64,000 bases of DNA from assembly GCA_947503335.1 (NCBI GenBank), contig CANNCY010000005.1:124001-188000 (forward strand). Direction: 5' to 3'. The notes under the pieces are model-generated. The model saw nothing but the letters and a program-made list of their open reading frames with translations, did not search any database and was not told where the DNA came from. Shown piece by piece: positions 50,509-59,772 of this stretch. This DNA is from an uncultured Pseudomonadales bacterium. Its GTDB lineage: Bacteria > Pseudomonadota > Gammaproteobacteria > Pseudomonadales > CANNCY01. The position numbers and the translations under genes are program-made. The stretch's first letter is position 1. Each line of letters starts with the position of its first letter.

Positions 50509-50525
50509 TCACACTTAAAGTGTGA
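50509..50525. promoter_or_regulatory. perfect inverted repeat, candidate operator
   Basis: TCACACTT-A-AAGTGTGA: 8-bp arms around one base, about 190 bases upstream of the RTX start. It is the reverse arrangement of a CRP half-site pair (TGTGA then TCACA), so CRP is not implied; a dimeric repressor or activator is plausible. Confidence 0.45.
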
Positions 50526-50593
50526 CCAAGTTGGCAAATCTCGCACAACAGCTTACCAAAAGAAAGAAAAAAAAGTGTTTTTCTAAAGAAATT

Positions 50594-50625
50594 TTGCAGA
50601 ACGTACACCGTTGTACGCACTGCAA
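50594..50625 (-). terminator. hairpin after the MATE-pump gene
   Basis: On the minus strand, arms TTGCAGTGCGTACA and TGTACGTTCTGCAA pair at 12 of 14 positions around ACGG and are followed by AATTTCTTT, 19 bases after the MATE stop. Confidence 0.65.
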
Positions 50626-50644
50626 ACAAATAGATACGAAATGA

Positions 50645-51967
50645 CTAAACTTCGCCCTTTAGTCTTAGCTTTTTAAACCAGATAAACACGGCAACAAACA
50701 GCAAAGTATTCGAGATAGGGCTAGCCAACCAAATAGCTGTAACCCCACCAATCATTGGGGCGAGCAACAACACAGGCACAAATACGGCGAGCTTACCTAC
50801 AGCCACAATTAGAGCCGCTTCGGCTCGGCCCATTGCCTGCAAGTAGGCAATGGTAACTAACAGCATTCCTTCAAGTGGTAACGCCAGCAAGTGTAGCTTA
50901 AAGCCCTCAACAGCCAACGGCAGCAAGGTAGCATCATCAGAATAGATCGCGGCCACTAAATCGGGGCGCCAAAACACCACCACAATGTTCAACAAAGCGA
51001 TTGCCACTACCGTGCCATTGGCCATATTTAAAAAGGCCTTTACACGCAGTTTGTCTTTGGCTCCATGCCAGTAACTAACCAATGGCTGAATGCCCAGTGC
51101 AATGCCCTCGCCCACCATGTAAAACACCGACTGGGTGTAACCCACTACTGCAAAGGCAGCGATGTATAGCGAGTTGCCATAGGTCAAGAATAAACGGTTG
51201 TGCAGCCAAATGATCACCGCCAAGTAGCCCTGCAGCACAAAGGTCGACGCGCCGTTCTTTGTGATTAACCAAACGTACTCGCCCTGCAATTTAAGCGACG
51301 ACCAACGCAACGCGTATTGCTTAGATCTAAAGAAGAAATGATAAAAACCAATTAGCGCCGCCACGCCTTCGGCAATGGCCGTAGCCCAGGCGGCGCCTTT
51401 CATGCCCCAACCGAACTCAACAATAAACAGATAGTCGAGCACGATATTGGTGCAAGCACCCACTATCATCATGCCGGTACTTAAACGAGGTGCGCCATCG
51501 TTACGCACCAGTACGGCAAGTACCATCGAAAACACCGCTGCCGGCGCCGTTAATAAAATGATCCAGATGTACTCAGCTGCATACTGACCAGCTAAGCCTT
51601 CGCCACCCAAAAAGCCAATCAGATGCTGGCTGATAAAATAGCCTGCAATAATCAGCAATAATGAGCCGTACACCGACATGCCAATGGTGTGCTCAAAAAA
51701 CTTTTGCGAGCGCTCGTGATTACCTTCACCGGCTGAGATGCTCATCCAGGTAGCACCACCCATCTGAATCCAGCCCGAGATGGCCGCCAGCACCATCCAT
51801 ATAGGGTAAGCCACAGTCATCGCTGCCAAACCTTCAGGGCCCACAAAGTGCCCCACAAAGATGCCGTCAACCACGGCGTAAACGCCATAGATCAACATAG
51901 CAAGTGTGGTAGGTACAACGTACTCTACAAATTGACGCGAATTAGACTGTGACGACGACGGATGCAT
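50645..51967 (-). CDS. MATE-family efflux transporter
   Basis: Cation-coupled multidrug or metabolite exporter of 440 residues and about 12 helices. ATG 51967 (MHPSSSQSNSRQFVEYVVPT) is preferred; ten upstream codons lack family character. EYVVPTTLAMLIYGVYAVVDGIFVG and the mirrored second-half motif are MatE-like. It diverges from the pseudouridine synthase gene with 74 bases between them. Confidence 0.9.
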   Translation of the reverse strand: MHPSSSQSNSRQFVEYVVPTTLAMLIYGVYAVVDGIFVGHFVGPEGLAAMTVAYPIWMVLAAISGWIQMGGATWMSISAGEGNHERSQKFFEHTIGMSVYGSLLLIIAGYFISQHLIGFLGGEGLAGQYAAEYIWIILLTAPAAVFSMVLAVLVRNDGAPRLSTGMMIVGACTNIVLDYLFIVEFGWGMKGAAWATAIAEGVAALIGFYHFFFRSKQYALRWSSLKLQGEYVWLITKNGASTFVLQGYLAVIIWLHNRLFLTYGNSLYIAAFAVVGYTQSVFYMVGEGIALGIQPLVSYWHGAKDKLRVKAFLNMANGTVVAIALLNIVVVFWRPDLVAAIYSDDATLLPLAVEGFKLHLLALPLEGMLLVTIAYLQAMGRAEAALIVAVGKLAVFVPVLLLAPMIGGVTAIWLASPISNTLLFVAVFIWFKKLRLKGEV

Positions 51968-52041
51968 ATCAAACCCCATTAATACGGCTGAAAGCATACG
52001 GTAACTCGCCTATTATCGCCATGTCAGCAATAGGAATAGTG

Positions 52042-52728
52042 ATGCGATTAGACAAGTATCTTGCCGATCAAACGGGTTCTACCCGCTCGATCATGAAACA
52101 GGCCATTCGCGTTGGGCGAGTTAAGATCAACGACGAACTAGTGATTAAGGCGCAAACTCAGGTTAAAGAGGGCGACATTGTCAGCTTTGATGGGCGAGTG
52201 ATCGAACCGCCTCGTGATCTATACATCATGCTGCACAAGCCCGACGGTTACCTGTGCGCCACCCAAGATGGCATGCACCCAATTGTTAACGACCTATTGC
52301 CCGCCCACATGCACGCGCTGTTTAGCGTAGGGCGCTTAGACCTAGATACTACCGGTCTAGTATTACTCACCAACGATGGCCATTGGGCACAACGTATTAC
52401 CCACCCTAAGCGCGGCTGCGATAAACGCTATCATGTGTTTCTAGCCCGTCCACACGAGCCAAGCTATATAGAACAGTTCGAAAACGGCATCATGCTGCGC
52501 TCTGAAAAAGAGCCTACATTGCCGGCCAAGCTAGAACTGATTAACGAGCAAGAAGCAATCGTCACCATCAGCGAAGGTCGCTATCATCAGGTTAAGCGTA
52601 TGTTCGCAGCCGTAGGAAACCATGTAGAAGAACTGCATCGTCTTTCGATCGGTGGTCTAACGCTTGACGACGATCTTGCCCCAGGCGAATATCGTGAGCT
52701 AACCGCTGACGAGGTTGCCCAGTTTTGA
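52042..52728 (+). CDS. rsuA: 16S rRNA pseudouridine-516 synthase RsuA-like
   Basis: Isomerises a uridine in 16S rRNA. ATG 52042 after AGGAATA gives MRLDKYLADQTGSTRS, the usual RsuA beginning; 228 residues. An S4 domain (1-60) precedes the catalytic domain, with the active-site Asp in VGRLDLDTTGLVLLTNDG and the conserved EGRYHQVKRMFAAVGNHV. The stop overlaps the next gene's start. Confidence 0.93.
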   Translation: MRLDKYLADQTGSTRSIMKQAIRVGRVKINDELVIKAQTQVKEGDIVSFDGRVIEPPRDLYIMLHKPDGYLCATQDGMHPIVNDLLPAHMHALFSVGRLDLDTTGLVLLTNDGHWAQRITHPKRGCDKRYHVFLARPHEPSYIEQFENGIMLRSEKEPTLPAKLELINEQEAIVTISEGRYHQVKRMFAAVGNHVEELHRLSIGGLTLDDDLAPGEYRELTADEVAQF

Positions 52729-53762
52729 ACACCCCCTTTGATGCTGCCATAGATCTGCTGCACCAAACTCGCCAACACTGGGCGAGTGAAAACACGCTCG
52801 TCTATATGACCGAAGGTTTGGCCAGTTTAAATACCCAAGGCTGCAACACGATCACCAATCGTTTTGATCTGTTCGAGCAACTTAAGCAGAACAAACAAAA
52901 AGTTACCTTTAGTGATTTTGTGCTGGCTGATTGCCAAGCGCTTACCAACTCGCCCGCTGCCGTCGTAATGCGGGTCGATAAAGAAAAGCCGTTAAGCCAT
53001 TATCTTTTCAATCTTACCGCCACGCTATTAAAAGACGGCGGCGAGTTTTGGTTAGTGGGCCACAAGAACGAAGGCCTTAAAACCTATCTAAAAAAAATCG
53101 GTAAGCTGCTCATTGGCGAGCAGAAAACCCACAAGGGTAAAGAGGGTTATCAGTGCATTCAGTTCAAGGTTGAGTACGTTAACGACGACAATCTATTTGA
53201 TGACTCAGACTATACCCAGATTCGATCGATCAACCAAAAGCCAGACCTGCTATCTAAACCGGGCCAATATGGCTGGAAGAAAATCGACAAAGGCAGCCAA
53301 CTGCTGATACAAAAAGTGGTTGATCACTATGTATTTAGTGACGAAGATCGCGTACTCGACCTAGGCTGCGGGTACGGCTACCTAGCCGCCGTGGCCTCGC
53401 AACTACCCTATGGCGAAATGATCGCCACCGACAACAACGCCGCCAGCGTCATCAGCGCCAAAGCCAACTTTGAGGCATTAGATATCAAAGGCGAGGTAGT
53501 TGCCGCCGACTGCGCTAAAGGTCTAGAAGGCCGTTTTAACCTAATTCTGTGCAACCCCCCCTTTCATACGGGCTTTGCCCACGATCAACAGTTGACGGCT
53601 AAATTTTCGCAAACAATCGCAAGCCGCCTGCGCCGCAAGGGTAAAGCCTATATCGTGGTAAATCAGTTCATTAACATGGCTGAATTACTGACGAAACAGG
53701 GCTTAACGGTAACCGAACTTGATCACAATCAAGGGTATCGAATTTATCTAGCCCATAGGTGA
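52725..53762 (+). CDS. RsmC-like rRNA (guanine-N2) methyltransferase
   Basis: A 345-residue SAM-dependent methyltransferase with the RsmC/RlmG layout: a degenerate N-terminal domain (about 1-160) and a catalytic C-terminal domain with VLDLGCGYGYLAAVAS and the NPPF motif (CNPPFHTGF). The likely substrate is G1207 of 16S rRNA or G1835 of 23S rRNA. The start is TTG 52725, overlapping the rsuA stop, with GAGG ten bases upstream. Confidence 0.87.
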   Translation: MNTPFDAAIDLLHQTRQHWASENTLVYMTEGLASLNTQGCNTITNRFDLFEQLKQNKQKVTFSDFVLADCQALTNSPAAVVMRVDKEKPLSHYLFNLTATLLKDGGEFWLVGHKNEGLKTYLKKIGKLLIGEQKTHKGKEGYQCIQFKVEYVNDDNLFDDSDYTQIRSINQKPDLLSKPGQYGWKKIDKGSQLLIQKVVDHYVFSDEDRVLDLGCGYGYLAAVASQLPYGEMIATDNNAASVISAKANFEALDIKGEVVAADCAKGLEGRFNLILCNPPFHTGFAHDQQLTAKFSQTIASRLRRKGKAYIVVNQFINMAELLTKQGLTVTELDHNQGYRIYLAHR

Positions 53763-53833
53763 CCAAAAACTTGTCGTTTGGGTAATTTGAACTAGTCTTG
53801 ATAAAAGACCAATTCAAGGCAGGAGCCCCAAAA

Positions 53834-54448
53834 ATGCAATACCGACAAGTTTTTGATCTGCTGTACCATCCCGTTCAAGAATGGGAGTCGATTCGCGAAC
53901 ACGACAAGGCCCAACCCGAGTCGGTGCGCACCGCTATCTTTCATATCGTGTTAACGGCGCTGATTCCGCCGGTTTGCCTGTTAATCGGCACTACCCAACT
54001 AGGGTGGAGTATCGCGGGCCGAAACTTTGTAACCCTCACCTTTGAAAGCGCCCTACCCATTGCGGTGGCCTTTTACTTTGCGATTTTAGTGGTGACCGCC
54101 TGCGTGGCGTATTCGATCTATTGGATGGAGCAAACCTTTGGCTCGCAAGCCACGATGGGTCGTTGCATTACCTTTACGGCACTCACCGCAACGCCACTCT
54201 ACTTTGCAGGCTTTGCAGGCCTATTACCGATCGTATGGTTAGCAATGTTGGTGGTGACCGCAGCCGTAGCCTACTGTGTGTATCTACTTTATGTTGGCTT
54301 GCCGGTGTATATGGAGGTGCCCCCAGAGCGAGGCTTTATCTTTGCATCGAGCATACTAACCGTAGGGCTAGTGATGCTCGTGTCGATGATGGCCGTTACC
54401 GTGATTTTGTGGAGCTACGGATTCACTCCACAAACCGCCGGCGCCTAA
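53834..54448 (+). CDS. Yip1-domain membrane protein
   Basis: A 204-residue inner-membrane protein with five hydrophobic helices. ATG 53834, eight bases after AGGAG, gives MQYRQVFDLLYHPVQEWESI, the typical beginning of bacterial Yip1-family proteins. The helical region includes FTALTATPLYFAGFAGLLPI. Function is unknown in bacteria. It converges on the cupin gene with a four-base gap. Confidence 0.82.
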   Translation: MQYRQVFDLLYHPVQEWESIREHDKAQPESVRTAIFHIVLTALIPPVCLLIGTTQLGWSIAGRNFVTLTFESALPIAVAFYFAILVVTACVAYSIYWMEQTFGSQATMGRCITFTALTATPLYFAGFAGLLPIVWLAMLVVTAAVAYCVYLLYVGLPVYMEVPPERGFIFASSILTVGLVMLVSMMAVTVILWSYGFTPQTAGA

Positions 54449-54452
54449 CTAC

Positions 54453-54809
54453 TTATTCTTCGTAGATCGCGTACCATTTTTTAACATGACCAATGGTGCG
54501 CCAGGTGCCCTTGAAACCCGCTGGTACAGTGAACGAATCACCCTGTACAACGCGGGTCTCGACTCCTTCGGCGTCAGTGATAATCGCTTCGCCTTCAATG
54601 ATTACACACATCTCGTCTTCGGTGTAATTTAGGTTCCAGCAACCTTCGGTTGATTCCCAAACACCCGCAAAGAAGTTCTCTTTAGTGTTGGTGTACTGGT
54701 TTAGTGCACGGCCTGTTGGCGCACCGTCAACCACACGATCTTCAGCAATTGGTGCGTATTCTTGGCTCGATACATCAGGGGTTAAGCGGTTTACTACTAA
54801 CTTTGTCAT
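54453..54809 (-). CDS. small cupin-domain protein
   Basis: A 118-residue single-domain cupin of the DUF861/Cupin_3 type, with FFAGVWESTEGCWNLNYTED, CVIIEGEAIITDAEG and DSFTVPAGFKGTW. Members include ureidoglycine aminohydrolase-like enzymes, but this one lacks purine-catabolism neighbours. It lies 24 bases after the 2-hydroxyacid dehydrogenase on the same strand, so they may act together. Confidence 0.85.
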   Translation of the reverse strand: MTKLVVNRLTPDVSSQEYAPIAEDRVVDGAPTGRALNQYTNTKENFFAGVWESTEGCWNLNYTEDEMCVIIEGEAIITDAEGVETRVVQGDSFTVPAGFKGTWRTIGHVKKWYAIYEE

Positions 54810-54833
54810 TATATTTACCTCAAGGTTTTCTAA

Positions 54834-55805
54834 CTAATCTAGGGCACTAAACCTAACGGTGCCGTCGACTATAAATTTGCGCACATTATCAATGGCACGG
54901 TTAGCCATTGCAATACGTGTGCTATGCGTTGCGCTGCCAATATGCGGCAAGCCCAATACACGCTCATGATTAAATAGCGGGTCGTTTACATCGACCGGCT
55001 CCTTCGCCCACACATCACTGGCATAGCCACCTACATGACCGCTATTTAAACTCGCCAACATCGCCTCTTCATTTACGATGCCGCCGCGGGCCGTGTTTAC
55101 AATGAGCACATTGGGGCGAGTTTTACTCAACGCCTGTTCATCGATTAGATCGCGGGTATCATCAGTTAACGCGACATTAATGCTGATCACATCGCTGCGC
55201 TGCAACAGCTGATCTAACGAGACCTGCTCAATTTGGGCGAGTGTTTTGGGCGAGCGGTTATAGCCGATTACATTCATGCCAAAACCCTGCGCGCGCTTGG
55301 CAACGGCTTGGCCAACCTCACCAAGGCCAACAATACCCAGTGTCTTGCCTGCTAAATCGATGCCTAACATCATGTTTAACTGCCAGCGGTTTTCGAAGTG
55401 CCAGTTGTCGTCTTTTACAAACTGATTAGCTTCAACGATTCGACGCCCCGCCCCAAGCAACAGCGCCCAGGTTAAGTCGGCGGTGGCATCAACCAATACG
55501 CCGGGCGTACAGCCCACTGCCACACCCGCCTCGCGACAGGCCTGCAGATCAATATGGTCAGCACCCACTGATACCGTACTCACGCACTTAAGATGAGGTA
55601 GCGCAGATAACAACTCGCCATTAATTGAATCGGTTAACAAGCAAATCAACGCCGTAGCGTCTTGGGCGAAATGGATAAGCTCAGGTTGGGTAGGAGGTGT
55701 ATCACTAGGCCAAAGGTTAACCGTAGCGACATCTTGAAGGGCTTTGATTACATCTACCGGCAGCGAACGGGTTACCGCCACCACCGGCTTACTACTTTGA
55801 TTCAT
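54834..55805 (-). CDS. D-isomer-specific 2-hydroxyacid dehydrogenase
   Basis: NAD(P)-dependent dehydrogenase of 323 residues. The Rossmann motif GIVGLGEVGQAV, the arginine-bearing NTARGGIVNEEAML and the catalytic His in LGLPHIGSAT are intact. The closest relatives by pattern are glyoxylate/hydroxypyruvate reductases; the exact substrate cannot be assigned. It lies three bases from the DUF1761 gene upstream. Confidence 0.92.
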   Translation of the reverse strand: MNQSSKPVVAVTRSLPVDVIKALQDVATVNLWPSDTPPTQPELIHFAQDATALICLLTDSINGELLSALPHLKCVSTVSVGADHIDLQACREAGVAVGCTPGVLVDATADLTWALLLGAGRRIVEANQFVKDDNWHFENRWQLNMMLGIDLAGKTLGIVGLGEVGQAVAKRAQGFGMNVIGYNRSPKTLAQIEQVSLDQLLQRSDVISINVALTDDTRDLIDEQALSKTRPNVLIVNTARGGIVNEEAMLASLNSGHVGGYASDVWAKEPVDVNDPLFNHERVLGLPHIGSATHSTRIAMANRAIDNVRKFIVDGTVRFSALD

Positions 55806-55808
55806 AAA

Positions 55809-56210
55809 TTAAAAAGGCCAACCCGCAATGATCGCGCCCGAGATTGCCGTAGAGATCACCATATAACCCGCGTTAATCAACAATAGGCTACGCGTGCGCT
55901 GCTCGAATAAATAGTTAGTTAGCAAATGCGCCACGGCAATACCTAGGGCCACCATCGCCCCCAAGATCGCACCGTTTAACACGCCGCTCACGTTTTGCAG
56001 CAACACCGCCAAGGTAATCGCCACCATCACCTGCGCTATAAAGGCGCCGGCAAAGGTCTTACCCATATTAGCCGACTGAATCTGCTCGTCACTTAAACCT
56101 ACAGCCGCCTGCCACTGTTTAGAAAACAACGGGCCATACCAAATTCCGCCCACCACAAAGGTCGACACAGCAGCCACTAACACAGCAATAATATTGATTT
56201 GATCAAGCAT
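55809..56210 (-). CDS. DUF1761 membrane protein
   Basis: A 133-residue protein with four hydrophobic helices. The motif VGGIWYGPLFSKQWQAAVG near residue 20 is the hallmark of DUF1761, a family of unknown role. It appears to be the first gene of a short run with the 2-hydroxyacid dehydrogenase and cupin. Confidence 0.85.
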   Translation of the reverse strand: MLDQINIIAVLVAAVSTFVVGGIWYGPLFSKQWQAAVGLSDEQIQSANMGKTFAGAFIAQVMVAITLAVLLQNVSGVLNGAILGAMVALGIAVAHLLTNYLFEQRTRSLLLINAGYMVISTAISGAIIAGWPF

Positions 56211-56317
56211 GGGGTTACACCTTTTGTTGTTATTAGGTTAGCGCCTACTGTAATCCAATTAGCGCCAGTTTAAAAACTATGTTTCAATGCGCCAGAATAA
56301 AAATAAGAGGATCAACC

Positions 56318-57499
56318 ATGCGCCTTGGGCCAGGACTACTCGTAACCGCCGCCTTTATTGGGCCGGGCACCATCACTACCGCCACCATGGCTGGCGGCAA
56401 CTTTGGCTACAACCTTTTATGGGCATTGCTGTTTTCGGTGATCGCAACGCTAACGATTCAAACCATGGCTGCGCGCCTTGGTATCGTAACAGGCAACGGT
56501 TTGGCCGAGGCCTTTAGATCTCAAATAGAAAAGCCCTGGCTCAAATGGTTAACGGGTGCGCTCATTATTGGCGCTATCGGCGTGGGTAACTCGGCCTATC
56601 AAACCGGCAACCTTGCAGGTGCCGCCATTGGGGCGAGTGACATGCTCGAACTAACCTCAGGCAACGCAGTGCTGCTTATTTCGATCACGGCACTGATTGT
56701 TTTACTCTCGGGTAAAGCGGCGTTAATCGAACGCGCCTTAGTGGGTTTAGTAGCGGTTATGGCACTGCTATTTGTTGCCACCATGATTGCACTGGGCCCA
56801 GATCTTGGGGCACTACTAAAAGGCTTGCTAGTACCCACTACCCCTGCCGGCAGCTTAACTACGATCATCGCGTTGATCGGCACCACGGTTGTGCCCTATA
56901 ACCTATTCTTACACGCTACCCTTGCCGCGAAACGTTGGCACGGCGTAGACAAAGAAACAGCCTTTAAAGAATCGTTCTTCGACATGTTACTAGCAGCCAT
57001 CGTGGGCGGCTTGATCACTATGTCGATCGTGGTCGCTGCGGCGATTGGCTTAAAAGACGATGTATCGGTGCAGTCGATGGGCACCTTGTTAAGCCCGCTG
57101 CTGGGTGACTACTCGCCCAAAGTATTTGGCTTAGGCCTATTGGCCGCCGGCTTAACCAGCGCACTAGCGGCTCCTATGGCAGCGGCCTTTGCGGTGGGCG
57201 GTATGCTGGGGCTCGACACCGATTACAAGAGTAAGTGTTTTAAAGTGGTCACCACTATCGTAGTGGTTTTTGGGGCGAGTTTTGCTTACTTCGGCTCAAA
57301 GCCATTAACGATGATTTTGTTCGCACAGGCAACCAACGGCATGCTACTACCGATTGCGGCGACCTTCTTGGTGTGGATCATGAACAGGAAGAGCTTGCTG
57401 GGCGAGCATAAAAACTCGCCCCTGCAAAATGCCATCGCCATTGCGGTGTTGGCAGTCGTGATTGGTTTAAGCGGCTACAAGTTAGCGGCGCTGATTTAG
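56318..57499 (+). CDS. Nramp-family transporter with atypical metal-site motifs
   Basis: An 11-helix Nramp-fold protein of 393 residues. ATG 56318 after AAGAGG fits; the 13 codons upstream are hydrophilic and unlike the family. The position of the helix-1 metal-site motif DPGN reads GPGT (in FIGPGTITTATMAGG), and the helix-6 MPHN reads VPYN (VVPYNLFLHA). Loss of the Asp, Asn, Met and His ligands argues against ordinary Mn/Fe transport. It may belong to the Nramp-related clades with other substrates. Confidence 0.88.
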   Translation: MRLGPGLLVTAAFIGPGTITTATMAGGNFGYNLLWALLFSVIATLTIQTMAARLGIVTGNGLAEAFRSQIEKPWLKWLTGALIIGAIGVGNSAYQTGNLAGAAIGASDMLELTSGNAVLLISITALIVLLSGKAALIERALVGLVAVMALLFVATMIALGPDLGALLKGLLVPTTPAGSLTTIIALIGTTVVPYNLFLHATLAAKRWHGVDKETAFKESFFDMLLAAIVGGLITMSIVVAAAIGLKDDVSVQSMGTLLSPLLGDYSPKVFGLGLLAAGLTSALAAPMAAAFAVGGMLGLDTDYKSKCFKVVTTIVVVFGASFAYFGSKPLTMILFAQATNGMLLPIAATFLVWIMNRKSLLGEHKNSPLQNAIAIAVLAVVIGLSGYKLAALI

Positions 57500-57508
57500 C
57501 CAATCAGC

Positions 57509-58258
57509 TTAGTGGCCAGCCTTACCCTGGTTGGCTACAGCTTCCATCATCTTAGCAACCTCTTCTGGGTCGCCGATGTATTCGCTTTTGATCACGTTAA
57601 AGTTTTCGTCTAGCTCGTACACTAGTGGCATACCCGTAGGAATATTAATACCCATGATCTGCTCTTCGGTGTACTTCTCTAGGTACATCACCAATGCACG
57701 TAGGCTGTTGCCGTGGGCAACCACTAATGGCTTTTTACCCATCTTTAGTGCAGGCACAATCTCGTCGTGCCAGTAAGGCAATACGCGATCAATGGTCAAC
57801 GCCAAGCTTTCGCAGCTAGGTAGGCAGCTTGCATCTAAATTTTTGTAACGCTCTTCAAAACGCGGGTGGCGTTCGTCATCTAACTCAAGCGCTGGTGGTG
57901 GCGTGCTAAAGCTGCGGCGCCAAACCAATACTTGGTCGTCACCGTGCTTAGCAGCCGTCTCGGCTTTATCTAAACCTTGCAGACCGCCATAGTGACGCTC
58001 GTTTAAACGCCAGCTGCGGTTTACCGGTAGCCAATGCATGTCTAGCTGGTCTAGTACATTCCACATAGTCTTGATAGCGCGCTTCAATACTGACGTAAAT
58101 ACCACGTCAAACTGATAGCCCTGCTCTTTAAGCATTTGGCCTGCTTTAATCGCTTCGCCTACGCCCTGCTCGGTTAGATCAACGTCTTTCCAACCAGTAA
58201 AACGGTTTTCTTTGTTCCAAACACTTTGCCCGTGTCTGATTAGCACTAATTGATACAT
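57509..58258 (-). CDS. gpmA: 2,3-bisphosphoglycerate-dependent phosphoglycerate mutase
   Basis: Interconverts 3- and 2-phosphoglycerate in glycolysis. The phosphohistidine motif [18 protein letters not shown] (His9) and the second histidine in [11 protein letters not shown] are present; 249 residues. It converges on the Nramp-like gene and follows the sulfotransferase-like gene. Confidence 0.97.
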   Translation of the reverse strand: MYQLVLIRHGQSVWNKENRFTGWKDVDLTEQGVGEAIKAGQMLKEQGYQFDVVFTSVLKRAIKTMWNVLDQLDMHWLPVNRSWRLNERHYGGLQGLDKAETAAKHGDDQVLVWRRSFSTPPPALELDDERHPRFEERYKNLDASCLPSCESLALTIDRVLPYWHDEIVPALKMGKKPLVVAHGNSLRALVMYLEKYTEEQIMGINIPTGMPLVYELDENFNVIKSEYIGDPEEVAKMMEAVANQGKAGH

Positions 58259-58284
58259 GGGGTCTCCAATAAATAGGTGCCTGA

Positions 58285-59175
58285 TTAATGGGTGGTGGTT
58301 GCGGCGGCACGTTTCGCTAGCCGCTTATTGGCGCCTCGATACATACGCTTAACGTATTTGGTCGATAACGCTTCTTGTATTTGGGGTTCGTCTGCCAGCT
58401 GCCAATCGGCATAGTTGTTTTGCGTGCAGTACTCGCCATAGATCTTTTCAAAGGCTGCTACATCAACGGCAGTAAACCAATGGCTCCAGTGGTTGCCATC
58501 GGCTTGTTCAAAGGTTGGGTCAGACAGCACTTTAAGACCTAGCTGCTCAGCTAATGATACTACCGAGCTACCAAAAAATGATTCGATGGTTACTTGGGTA
58601 AGTTTTTCGGTGCTTTCAAGCTGTGCAATAACGTCGGGCATCGATTGGTAAATAGCGCGCTCACTAGACAGCGCCTTACCAAAGGTTTTGTCGTCTTCGT
58701 TTTGTGCCATCAAGGTAAGCATCGGCACCGACAAAGGCTCGGCTTGTTTTCGTGCCAAACGCTCGGCAAATAGATCGTAGCTAGCATGCCAATCGTCGGC
58801 CCGCCCCTTAGCTACTTTTAACTTAGGTACGCGCGCCCAACGAAATAACTGATGACTGACAAGACGATCGCGGGGGTCGCGATGTACCCAAAGAATTTGA
58901 TCAAAGCCATTGCACAGTTGTTTCAGCTGATCGCCAAAGCGCTCTAGATGCTGTGGGTACACAACCCCCTGCACCACCAAACCACGTTTGTCGGCTTTGT
59001 AATCATGAATCTGTTTAATTTTTGCTGAATGGTCGGTACCCGGTACGGCACCCATTTTTATTGCGCCAGGCATATAGGCAGCATCGGCACACAACGCAAT
59101 CTGCTTGGCCAACTGACCCGAGCCTGATTTAGCGAGGCCCAACACTAGCACTCGCTGACCTGAATTAAACCACAT
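58285..59175 (-). CDS. sulfotransferase-like P-loop protein
   Basis: A 296-residue protein with the two PAPS-contacting motifs of sulfotransferases: a P-loop-like [16 protein letters not shown] near the N-terminus and the 3'-phosphate site [18 protein letters not shown] near residue 95. The C-terminus is basic ([16 protein letters not shown]). The acceptor is unknown; it might modify a surface glycan or lipid. It lies 26 bases upstream of gpmA on the same strand, but a shared role is unlikely. Confidence 0.75.
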   Translation of the reverse strand: MWFNSGQRVLVLGLAKSGSGQLAKQIALCADAAYMPGAIKMGAVPGTDHSAKIKQIHDYKADKRGLVVQGVVYPQHLERFGDQLKQLCNGFDQILWVHRDPRDRLVSHQLFRWARVPKLKVAKGRADDWHASYDLFAERLARKQAEPLSVPMLTLMAQNEDDKTFGKALSSERAIYQSMPDVIAQLESTEKLTQVTIESFFGSSVVSLAEQLGLKVLSDPTFEQADGNHWSHWFTAVDVAAFEKIYGEYCTQNNYADWQLADEPQIQEALSTKYVKRMYRGANKRLAKRAAATTTH

Positions 59176-59215
59176 AAGACACTTACCTCTTAGGCAAGCA
59201 CTATAGCATAAGCGG

Positions 59216-59770
59216 CTATTTAACTGCGACTATCGACAGCTCTATATTCAGCAGTTTATCGACATCGCAAATCGCCTTATAGTTTAGCCGCCTACCGGCG
59301 GGGTCTACCGCATAAAATGGCAGCTCTAGCACCCCCTTTGGCGGGCGGTCGTCTTCTAACACGGCAGTAAATGTTAGCTGCTTAGGCAACGCGGGTTCAA
59401 ACGAGAATTGGCTAAATTGCATCATGGCTACGTCTAACTTGGCCTCGCACCTAATCCAGGCCGATTGATGCCAGCGCTGGTCAAACATTTCGGTAAAGTG
59501 CAGGCTTGATCCTCGCCCTTTTAATAGCCGCTGCGAACGTACTTCAAAACTTAAACGAAACGATTCGTGTTGGGGCGATTGGCAAGTGATAACCACGATA
59601 TGATCGTTGCGATCAGAGCGCTCGTTATCGATATGTACGTCGATCACCTGCGCGCAATCGTCGCGCAGGCCCACCACATCAACAATCTGCTCTACTTCGG
59701 GCTTTAGGTTTTGGTAGCGCTTTGGCAACAACCAAAGGTCACTTAACAACAACGCTACCATCAGGTTCAT
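59216..59770 (-). CDS. hypothetical protein
   Basis: I do not recognise this 184-residue protein. It starts with a short hydrophobic stretch (MNLMVALLLSDLWLLP), too weak for a clear signal peptide, then alternates charged and beta-type segments (HIVVITCQSPQHESFRLSFE, KQLTFTAVLEDDRPPKGVLE). It begins two bases after the preceding gene's stop, so the two are almost surely co-translated. Confidence 0.65.
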   Translation of the reverse strand: MNLMVALLLSDLWLLPKRYQNLKPEVEQIVDVVGLRDDCAQVIDVHIDNERSDRNDHIVVITCQSPQHESFRLSFEVRSQRLLKGRGSSLHFTEMFDQRWHQSAWIRCEAKLDVAMMQFSQFSFEPALPKQLTFTAVLEDDRPPKGVLELPFYAVDPAGRRLNYKAICDVDKLLNIELSIVAVK

Positions 59771-59772
59771 GG

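Larger units (their letters stand above)
50316..50644. other. regulatory region upstream of the RTX gene
   Basis: These 329 bases carry no convincing gene. They include the RTX ribosome-binding site (GAGGGAGAAAT on the minus strand), the perfect inverted repeat at 50509-50525 and the MATE-gene terminator at 50594-50625. The promoter of the type I secretion locus should be here. Confidence 0.55.
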
